The notes under the pieces: generated by a model | What the model was told of the DNA's origin: nothing | Database searches by the model: none | What the model saw: only the letters and a program-made list of their open reading frames with translations | Translations under genes and position numbers: made by a program | Origin: Planctomycetota bacterium | GTDB lineage: Bacteria > Planctomycetota > Planctomycetia > Pirellulales > Thermoguttaceae | Reading direction: 5' to 3' | Assembly: GCA_023397045.1 (NCBI GenBank) | Contig: JAEWUR010000439.1 | Span: 1-6,596, forward strand | DNA length: 6,596 nt | Shown: in pieces, positions 1 through 4,035 of the stretch | How positions within the stretch are numbered: position 1 is the stretch's first letter | Layout: each line of letters opens with the position of its first letter

Positions 1-458
1 GTCGAACCGCCGACCAACTGTTCCGAGGCTCGGCCGATTGGAACGAGATCGCGCGAATCAAACCGCATCTAAAGCGAATCCCGCTCATCGGCAACGGCGA
101 TCTCCACTCGGCCGAGGACGTCGTCGAGGCATTCCAACGCTATGACGTCGACGGCGTCATGATCGGTCGCGCGGCGTTGAGCAGGCCGTGGATTTTTGCC
201 CAAGCGGCAGCCGCCTTGAACGGCCAACCGATTCCGCCCGATCCAACCGTGTCCGAACAGCGACAACTGCTGCTCGATCATTTTCGGCTCGTCGTCGAAC
301 GTTTCGGCGAGACGAAGGGCACCATTCTGATGCGCACCTATGCGTGCTGCTACGGCCAGGGCCGACCCGGCGTGCGATCGTTCCGTCGATCGATCAGCTT
401 GGCAAGCACCCCCGGCGAGTTCATCGCGGTCGTCGAACGCGATTTCCCGCGAGAATAG
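1..458 (+). CDS. dusB: tRNA-dihydrouridine synthase, DusB-type, C-terminal part (5' truncated)
   Basis: This is the end of a flavin-dependent enzyme that reduces specific uridines in tRNA to dihydrouridine in the cytoplasm. The reading frame is open from base 3, with no start inside the window, and stops with TAG at 456-458, giving about 151 residues. The translation carries the FMN-binding end of the TIM barrel: RTADQLFRGSADW, then IPLIGNGDL (phosphate-binding strand and loop), then DGVMIGRAALSRPWIF. These match the family patterns RT.Q.Y.G.ADW, PVIGNGD and DGVMIGRAA..PW.F. The remainder is the helical tRNA-binding domain, which looks full length. An internal ATG at 159 falls inside the conserved DGVMIGRAA motif and is not a start. 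The catalytic cysteine region lies upstream of the window. DusB rather than DusA/DusC is inferred from the GRAA..PW motif; the Dus family itself is secure. In many bacteria dusB is followed by fis, but not here. Confidence 0.9.
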   Translation, partial: RTADQLFRGSADWNEIARIKPHLKRIPLIGNGDLHSAEDVVEAFQRYDVDGVMIGRAALSRPWIFAQAAAALNGQPIPPDPTVSEQRQLLLDHFRLVVERFGETKGTILMRTYACCYGQGRPGVRSFRRSISLASTPGEFIAVVERDFPRE

Positions 459-467
459 CCGTTCGTC

Positions 468-487
468 CAATTCCGATTCACGAATTG
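468..487. other. Weak inverted repeat after dus
   Basis: CAATTC (468-473) and GAATTG (482-487) are perfect inverted arms around an 8-nt loop, starting ten bases after the dus stop codon. There is no following T tract, so it is not a convincing intrinsic terminator. It could mark the 3' end of the dus transcript together with the larger palindrome just downstream. Confidence 0.25.
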
Positions 488-494
488 ACGTAAC

Positions 495-549
495 ATCGTA
501 ACCCGAAGCGTAAGCGAGGCTGTCCCTCGTTTACGCTTCGGGTTACGAT
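495..549. repeat. REP-like palindrome, planctomycete 'NPKRKRG' type
   Basis: Two 25-nt arms, 495-519 and 525-549, are inverted copies around a 5-nt loop (CTGTC). They differ at a single position (G514 against T530), which would still pair as G:U in RNA. The core reads CGTAACCCGAAGCGTAAGCG on the plus strand. Read on the minus strand in one frame it spells NPKRKRGTASLTLRV, a peptide I recall as a recurrent spurious translation in planctomycete hypothetical proteins. That supports a dispersed intergenic repeat and not a gene. It lies 36 bases beyond the dus stop and could act as a transcript-end hairpin, although no U tract follows. Mobilisation by a REP-associated (RAYT) transposase is possible but not shown here. 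Confidence 0.8.
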
Positions 550-745
550 TCTGATCCACAAGCCCCTTCCATCGGCAGCGACCATCCGGACCGACCAATA
601 GCCGTCCCGGGCCAATTTCCTTAGCCCGGCAACTGTCCCGTTCGCTCCCCATGCGCCGAGGTGTCTTTTTGCCACCGTTCGCCCCCGGATTTTCCCAAAA
701 ATACCAAGTATACGACAAAAAAAACGTTATATTTAACAAATAAAG
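550..745. other. Gene-free spacer turning from GC-rich to AT-rich
   Basis: No credible gene is visible. The first part (550 to about 690) is GC-rich and has no recognisable RNA fold. The short minus-strand frames across it are built on the neighbouring palindrome and show no family motif. From about 690 onward the composition changes abruptly to A/T runs, including an eight-A run ending at 724 and GTTATATTTAAC near 726-737. This leads directly into the promoter of the SufR-like gene. Confidence 0.6.
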
Positions 746-774
746 TTGATTTAATTGTCATAATAGCATAAAAT
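746..774 (+). promoter_or_regulatory. Sigma-70-type promoter of the SufR-like gene
   Basis: TTGATT (746-751) and TAAAAT (769-774) are separated by exactly 17 bases, close to the TTGACA/TATAAT consensus. They sit in the most AT-rich stretch of the window, about 70 bases before the start codon. Transcription would begin near 781 and leave a leader of roughly 60 nt. The gene product is a DNA-binding regulator of a type that usually autoregulates, so an operator is expected here. The loose dyads GTTATATTTAAC (726-737) and TGATTTAATTGTCA (747-760) are candidates, but neither is a clean palindrome. Confidence 0.55.
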
Positions 775-788
775 GAGGATAGAAAGCT

Positions 789-829
789 ATGCAAAAACGA
801 TCCTTCGCAAGGGAAGGACCGTAATGCAT
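789..829 (+). promoter_or_regulatory. Structured leader with 11-codon mini-ORF
   Basis: The predicted 5' leader can fold into one nested stem. ATGCA (789-793) pairs with TGCAT (825-829), CG (798-799) with CG (820-821), and TCCTTC (801-806) with GAAGGA (813-818) around a GCAAGG loop. The fold ends two bases before the Shine-Dalgarno. The same stretch contains an ATG at 789 followed by an open frame MQKRSFAREGP and a TAA at 822-824, with GAGG (775-778) ten bases upstream of that ATG. Translation of this frame would disrupt the stem. The pairing and frame are seen directly; a role in attenuation or translational control is inference, and a chance fold is possible. Confidence 0.35.
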
Positions 830-831
830 TC

Positions 832-839
832 AGGAGGTG
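832..839 (+). promoter_or_regulatory. Full-consensus Shine-Dalgarno AGGAGGTG
   Basis: AGGAGGTG is fully complementary to the canonical anti-Shine-Dalgarno sequence and lies four bases before the ATG at 844. It fixes the start of the SufR-like gene. It is by far the strongest ribosome-binding site in the window; the other starts have partial purine tracts or none. Confidence 0.85.
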
Positions 840-843
840 TGTT

Positions 844-1461
844 ATGAGTGTACAAGTTCCAACTTCGGACAGCGGTCTGTTGGACTTGCTACGGATCACA
901 GGACCGCTGAGCGTGACGGAACTAGCTGACGCTATGGAAGTTACAGCCACGGCCGTCCGTCAGCGTCTGACTCGTCTGATGAGCCAGAATGCGATCCAAC
1001 GCGAGGCCATCCGGCACGGTCGGGGACGTCCCCGGCACCGCTACTGGTTGACCGAAAAGGGCGTGAGTCTTACGGGCTCCAACTTCACCGACCTGGCAAT
1101 GACGCTTTGGCGTGAGATTTCCAAGTCGGACGACAAGGAGCTTCGACGCGAAACCATGCGGCGAATCGCCCAGGCCCTGGCCACCGGTTATGCCGACCAG
1201 ATCCAGGGAAACTCGCCCGAGGAACGGATGCGTTCTCTCGCGGCGCTGCTTCAACATCGCAGGATCCCGGTCTCGGTCACCATGACCGACAAGGGACCCG
1301 TGTTGACGGAGCATGCCTGCCCTTACCCTAAGCTAGCCGAGCAGGATCGGCAGATTTGCGACATGGAAAGGATGATGTTCTCGACCCTGCTCGGCCAAAA
1401 CGTCGAATTGACCCAATGCCGCCTTCAGGGGGGCGACGACTGCCGGTTCCAAACCATCTGA
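844..1461 (+). CDS. SufR-like winged-helix transcriptional regulator with C-terminal cysteine cluster
   Basis: A 205-residue cytosolic DNA-binding protein. Residues about 10-75 form a winged helix-turn-helix: LLRITGPLSVTELADAMEVT then TATAVRQRLTRL as recognition helix, followed by the wing GRGRPRHRYWLTEKG. This is the arrangement of the SufR/COG2345 group. The C-terminus carries Cys159, Cys172, Cys192 and Cys200 (C-X12-C-X19-C-X7-C), with CPYPKLAEQDRQIC and CRLQGGDDCRF around them. The first interval of 12 matches cyanobacterial SufR, which binds an Fe-S cluster and represses suf genes; as I recall, the later spacings there are 13 and 14 and so differ. Fe-S or redox sensing is therefore inferred, not proven. 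The ATG is set by the strong Shine-Dalgarno. The next gene downstream, 118 bases away on the same strand, is nuoB rather than a suf gene. The family call is fairly secure; the regulon is unknown. Confidence 0.8.
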   Translation: MSVQVPTSDSGLLDLLRITGPLSVTELADAMEVTATAVRQRLTRLMSQNAIQREAIRHGRGRPRHRYWLTEKGVSLTGSNFTDLAMTLWREISKSDDKELRRETMRRIAQALATGYADQIQGNSPEERMRSLAALLQHRRIPVSVTMTDKGPVLTEHACPYPKLAEQDRQICDMERMMFSTLLGQNVELTQCRLQGGDDCRFQTI

Positions 1462-1475
1462 TTCTCGGTTATAAT
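1447..1475 (+). promoter_or_regulatory. Possible nuoB promoter (perfect TATAAT)
   Basis: A perfect TATAAT (1470-1475) lies nine bases after the regulator's stop codon. The matching -35 position, 17 bases upstream, is TTCCAA (1447-1452), only 3 of 6 to consensus and inside the end of the upstream coding region. Transcription would start near 1482 and give a leader of about 100 nt before nuoB. If real, nuoB can be transcribed independently of the regulator. The -10 alone could occur by chance. Confidence 0.35.
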
Positions 1476-1500
1476 CAGCCCGTTTGTGACCCTTTCGCCT

Positions 1501-1550
1501 GCCCGCCCTCGTTCGCCGCTTGCAGCCCCGCATGCGGTTGTACGGCGGGC
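1501..1550 (+). other. GC-rich dyad in the nuoB leader
   Basis: GCCCGCC (1501-1507) and GGCGGGC (1544-1550) are perfect 7-base inverted arms. Between them is a self-complementary CCGCATGCGG (1528-1537), and CGCCG (1514-1518) can alternatively pair with CGGCG (1543-1547). There is no T tract, so it is not an intrinsic terminator for the upstream gene. It would lie in the 5' leader of nuoB. GC-rich DNA forms such dyads readily, so function is uncertain. Confidence 0.3.
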
Positions 1551-1579
1551 TGGTCCCACTCAGCCCCAAAAACCGGCAA

Positions 1580-2239
1580 ATGAAGCGACCCTGGATTGAA
1601 GGACGTTTTGAAGACGGCGTGGTCCTCACCACGCTCGAACAATCGATCAATTGGGCCCGGCAGGGCAGCCTTTGGCCGATGACCTTCGGCATCGCCTGCT
1701 GTGCCATCGAAATGATGTCCGCCGGCGCCGGACGATTCGATCTCGACCGCTTCGGGGCGGGAGCCTTTCGCCCCAGTCCCCGGCAGGCCGACCTGATGAT
1801 CGTTGCCGGCACGGTCACCTTCAAGATGGCCAGCCGCATCCGACGGCTCTACGACCAGATGGCCGAACCGAAATACGTCATCGCAATGGGCGCATGCGCC
1901 ATCGCCGGCGGTCCCTATTTTGAACACGGCTACCACGTCGTTCGCGGCGTCGACCTGATCGTTCCGGTCGACGTCTACATCCCAGGCTGCCCGCCGCGTC
2001 CTGAGTCGATGCTCGAAGGACTCATGCGATTGCAGGAAAAAATCCGCGGCCAGCGACTCGCCCGGCAACCCGAGGTCGACACCGGCGGATGGATCAGCCA
2101 TCTCTGGCGCGGCGGCCAGAAAGTCGAAGACGAATTGCCCGTCCCGCAACAGACCGGCTTCGTTCAGATCGACGAGAAACCGCTCGTCTTCGAACACCAA
2201 AAGATCAAGGAAGCGATGAAGGCCCGCGCGAAATCGTAG
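1580..2239 (+). CDS. nuoB: NADH-quinone oxidoreductase subunit B (NuoB)
   Basis: NuoB (PSST in mitochondria) is the peripheral-arm subunit of respiratory complex I that holds cluster N2, the last [4Fe-4S] centre before quinone, at the cytoplasmic face of the membrane. The 219-residue product has all four ligands: adjacent Cys40-Cys41 in [11 protein letters not shown], Cys106 in [13 protein letters not shown] and Cys137 in [11 protein letters not shown]. It also has the family block [28 protein letters not shown]. The start at 1580 gives [18 protein letters not shown], which matches family N-termini. In-frame TTG (1520) and ATG (1532) would add 20 or 16 residues unlike the family, and none of these starts has a good Shine-Dalgarno. 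The end (about residues 160-219) is an extension past the conserved core. Subunits A and C-N are not in view: a regulator lies upstream and a convergent gene downstream. A role as the only NuoB or as a second copy cannot be decided from the window. Confidence 0.93.
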   Translation: MKRPWIEGRFEDGVVLTTLEQSINWARQGSLWPMTFGIACCAIEMMSAGAGRFDLDRFGAGAFRPSPRQADLMIVAGTVTFKMASRIRRLYDQMAEPKYVIAMGACAIAGGPYFEHGYHVVRGVDLIVPVDVYIPGCPPRPESMLEGLMRLQEKIRGQRLARQPEVDTGGWISHLWRGGQKVEDELPVPQQTGFVQIDEKPLVFEHQKIKEAMKARAKS

Positions 2240-2248
2240 CTTGCGTGC

Positions 2249-2265
2249 CACTGGCTCTGCCAGTG
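2249..2265. repeat. Short hairpin repeat (CACTGGC/GCCAGTG)
   Basis: CACTGGC (2249-2255) and GCCAGTG (2259-2265) form a perfect 7-bp stem with a TCT loop, ten bases after the nuoB stop. The motif resembles short intergenic palindromes I recall from Pirellulales genomes, so it may be a dispersed repeat. It is well placed to protect the nuoB mRNA 3' end. There is no T tract downstream on the plus strand. Confidence 0.5.
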
Positions 2266-2275
2266 CCGAAGTCCC

Positions 2276-2339
2276 GTAGGTTATGCTTCAGCATAACAGA
2301 ACCTCGACTGCCAATCTGTTATGCTGAAGCATAACCTAC
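2276..2339. repeat. Nested REP-like palindrome between convergent genes
   Basis: Two perfect 25-nt inverted arms, 2276-2300 and 2315-2339, flank a 14-nt spacer. Each arm is itself a near-perfect palindrome: GTTATGCTTCAGCATAAC at 2280-2297 and GTTATGCTGAAGCATAAC at 2318-2335, identical except for the central two bases. The element can thus form one long hairpin or two small ones. It lies between the stops of nuoB and the opposing DUF1598-like gene and could end or stabilise transcripts from both sides. It contains no open frame. A dispersed repeat family is inferred from its form. Confidence 0.75.
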
Positions 2340-2356
2340 AGTGCTGACCAATCCGG

Positions 2357-3700
2357 CTAGTTCCAATACCAGCCCGCGCCTTCACCGGCGGCGGCCTTCT
2401 CGCGGATCGGCGCGACCGCGTCGCTGGCCTTCACCGTGTCGGCAATGCCCCACGAATGAATCGCGACGCCGCCCGACGCGCTAATGACCCAATGACGGCC
2501 CTTCTTCAACACGCTCGCCATGCTGGCGACCTGCTTCGGGGCGTTGAACTGCTCGGTCTTCACCTCGGGCGACAGCATGAGCGTCGGCATCGAATCGCCG
2601 GCCTTCTCAGGCAGGCGTTCCTTGACGATCAACGCGCCGACCACGGCCAATTCCATACAATTCTGCAACTGTCCGAAGATGGGATCGGCCACGGCCAACT
2701 CGCCGTACTTGCCGGTCATCAGATCGGCCCATTTCTGCGCCGACGGGCTCGACTTGCCCGAGTGCTGGACGTTGCCCGTCGATGCAATGAAATCATCCTC
2801 GGTCATCGTGCGAACGCTCGAATCGCGTAGCTCAAAGGCCAGACCGTCGGCGTCGCGCAACAGCGCTTCGTAGCGCGGCTCGAGCCAAAATCGCGGCGAC
2901 ACCACCATTCGCGCGCCCGGCTTGACCATCTGCAAGTAACTCGGCAGACCGCTGACCGGCGACGGATCGAAGTTCATCGCAATCCGCTTCATGCGATAGT
3001 CGGCAGCCACCAAAACCCGAGCGAAATGGCTCGTCGCAGGCACGCCTTCCACGCTGATTTTTTGCATGCCGAGCGCCTTCTCGATCCCGCCGGCCACGAC
3101 TTGAGCATTGCCCGACTGCGTCAGCGCCGGCAATTCCTGATTCATCCGCGCAAGTCCCTCGGCCGTCGGATCGATCGAACAGGTGATTCCGCCGTTGGCC
3201 GCCTCTTGCGCCGTGCGAAGTGCGACAAGAAGATCGTCCAACAACATGACCGGCCGACCCGTCGTCGTTCCGACAACCGTGCCCCTCGCGTCGACCTTCC
3301 AGCCCTCGGCCGGGCCGACCAACACGATGTCTTTCTGCTCGGGATAGACGAAGATGTACTGAATGTGCTGCAAGCCGGCAAGATACTTCATCGCGTCGGG
3401 GATCGGCTTGCTGTTCTTCTGGCAGTCTTCCAACGACTCGGCAAGCCGCCGCAACGACACCTTTCGCATCGGCACGTTCGAATCGAGCGCGGCGGGAATC
3501 GCTTCGAGCGATCCGGCCCGCAAGCGACCAAGCTCGCCAAGCGCATCGATCTGTGCGTTGCTCAACACGCCGTCGGTATTGATCGAAACGCCGCCGACCG
3601 CGGTTTGAATCACCTGTCCCTGTGCCGTGCCGCCGACAACGACGACAACCAAAGCAACGGCGATGGCCTGACCAACAATGGCGCGAAAAGCGATACGCAT
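2357..3700 (-). CDS. Exported DUF1598-like protein (planctomycete family of unknown function)
   Basis: A 447-residue protein with an N-terminal signal sequence: MRIAFR, a hydrophobic run AIVGQAIAVALVVVVVGG (7-24), then TAQGQ, with likely cleavage near residues 26-28. Export to the periplasm or beyond is expected. The body has conserved-looking blocks: GGVSINTDGVL (36-46), KDIVLVGPAEGWKVD (123-137), GRPVMLLDDLLVALR (148-162), GGITCSIDPTAEGL (170-183), DYRMKRIAMNFDPSP (234-248) and GLPSYLQM (251-258). These agree with what I remember of DUF1598, found essentially in planctomycetes and of unknown function. No catalytic motif was recognised. The start at 3700 is preferred because AAAGAGAG on the minus strand (3715-3708) then sits 7 bases away; an in-frame ATG at 3706 is too close, and a GTG at 3799 would bury the signal peptide. 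The gene is convergent with nuoB and divergent from the sigma-54 activator. Confidence 0.78.
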   Translation of the reverse strand: MRIAFRAIVGQAIAVALVVVVVGGTAQGQVIQTAVGGVSINTDGVLSNAQIDALGELGRLRAGSLEAIPAALDSNVPMRKVSLRRLAESLEDCQKNSKPIPDAMKYLAGLQHIQYIFVYPEQKDIVLVGPAEGWKVDARGTVVGTTTGRPVMLLDDLLVALRTAQEAANGGITCSIDPTAEGLARMNQELPALTQSGNAQVVAGGIEKALGMQKISVEGVPATSHFARVLVAADYRMKRIAMNFDPSPVSGLPSYLQMVKPGARMVVSPRFWLEPRYEALLRDADGLAFELRDSSVRTMTEDDFIASTGNVQHSGKSSPSAQKWADLMTGKYGELAVADPIFGQLQNCMELAVVGALIVKERLPEKAGDSMPTLMLSPEVKTEQFNAPKQVASMASVLKKGRHWVISASGGVAIHSWGIADTVKASDAVAPIREKAAAGEGAGWYWN

Positions 3701-3815
3701 GGGCATTCTCTCTTTACTGATCCGTTGTACTCGAAAAAAATGGAGCGAGTCCCGGTAACCTCTCCTCCTGCAAACCGCAAGAGATTTTGCAGCGTCCACG
3801 ACCCTCGGACGGCAC

Positions 3816-3831
3816 AGCAGCCGAACCGCCA
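3816..3831 (-). promoter_or_regulatory. Candidate sigma-54 (-24/-12) promoter for the DUF1598-like gene
   Basis: On the minus strand TGGCGGTTCGGCTGCT (3831-3816) has the invariant GG (3830-3829), ten bases, then GC (3818-3817). Against TGGCACG-N4-TTGCW it matches TGGC at -24 and TGCT at -12 and misses four other positions. It points toward the DUF1598-like gene, about 105 bases before the expected transcript reaches its start codon. In GC-rich DNA such partial matches arise by chance, but its position beside a divergent sigma-54 activator gene raises its plausibility. Confidence 0.3.
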
Positions 3832-3835
3832 GCCT

Positions 3836-3864
3836 ATTTTACCAAAAACCCCGATCCGTGATAT
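3836..3864 (-). promoter_or_regulatory. Possible sigma-70 promoter for the DUF1598-like gene
   Basis: On the minus strand TAAAAT (3841-3836) is a good -10 hexamer. Seventeen bases upstream is ATATCA (3864-3859), a poor -35 with 3 of 6 matches. Transcription would begin near 3829, giving a leader of about 130 nt. It overlaps a competing sigma-54-like site just downstream, so at most one of the two may be the real promoter. Confidence 0.3.
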
Positions 3865-3957
3865 CTTACTAGACTACTCTCCGTGGGTGGAAATTGCAAG
3901 GAAAGCTTGACACACCACACCACCGAGGGGGATTCAGGCGAAACTGAAGGTTGGCGC

Positions 3958-3987
3958 TTGCTATCACCACCCCTCGTGGATTATGGT
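3958..3987 (+). promoter_or_regulatory. Candidate promoter of the sigma-54 activator gene
   Basis: TTGCTA (3958-3963) and TATGGT (3982-3987), each 4 of 6 to consensus, are separated by 18 bases. A transcript from near 3994 would have a leader of about 42 nt before the GTG at 4036. This agrees with choosing the shorter start, since the more upstream GTG at 3883 would precede this promoter. Confidence 0.4.
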
Positions 3988-4035
3988 AGAAGTGTACGAT
4001 TTTGCCACACCTACGCTCCGTCGGGGGATCCATTC

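Larger units (their letters stand above)
3701..4035. other. Divergent intergenic promoter region
   Basis: This 335-base stretch separates the start of the DUF1598-like gene (minus strand) from the start of the sigma-54 activator (plus strand). It contains candidate promoters for both directions, listed separately, and no credible gene. The activator's frame stays open leftward to a GTG at 3883, but the added 51 residues show no domain. Activator binding sites would be expected here if the two genes are linked, but I could not find a convincing inverted repeat for the Fis-type helix-turn-helix. Confidence 0.6.

Noticed and set aside
350..739. Minus-strand open frame containing NPKRKRGTASLTLRV
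   Set aside because: The peptide is the translation of the intergenic palindrome, and the frame overlaps the end of dus. It looks like a repeat artefact.
789..839. Known riboswitch or T-box in the SufR-like leader
   Set aside because: The leader is too short and shows none of the conserved motifs of a known class. Only a simple nested stem is supported.
1475..2251. Long minus-strand open frame (258 codons) opposite nuoB
   Set aside because: It is the antisense of a clear NuoB with conserved cysteines. The translation has no family motif and reflects GC-rich codon bias.
2249..2339. CRISPR array
   Set aside because: The repeats are a palindrome pair and a single small hairpin, with no regular repeat-spacer series and no cas genes.
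3026..3910. Plus-strand open frame of 294 codons across the DUF1598 region
   Set aside because: Antisense to a gene with a signal peptide and conserved blocks; the product is rich in Arg/His/Ala without a domain.
3907..3912. Perfect TTGACA upstream of the activator
   Set aside because: No acceptable -10 hexamer lies 16-18 bases downstream (the bases are around GGATTCAG). The TTGCTA/TATGGT pair further down fits better.
3951..3966. TTGGCGCTTGCT as a sigma-54 promoter for the activator gene
   Set aside because: The GG and GC elements are not ten bases apart, so the -24/-12 geometry fails.
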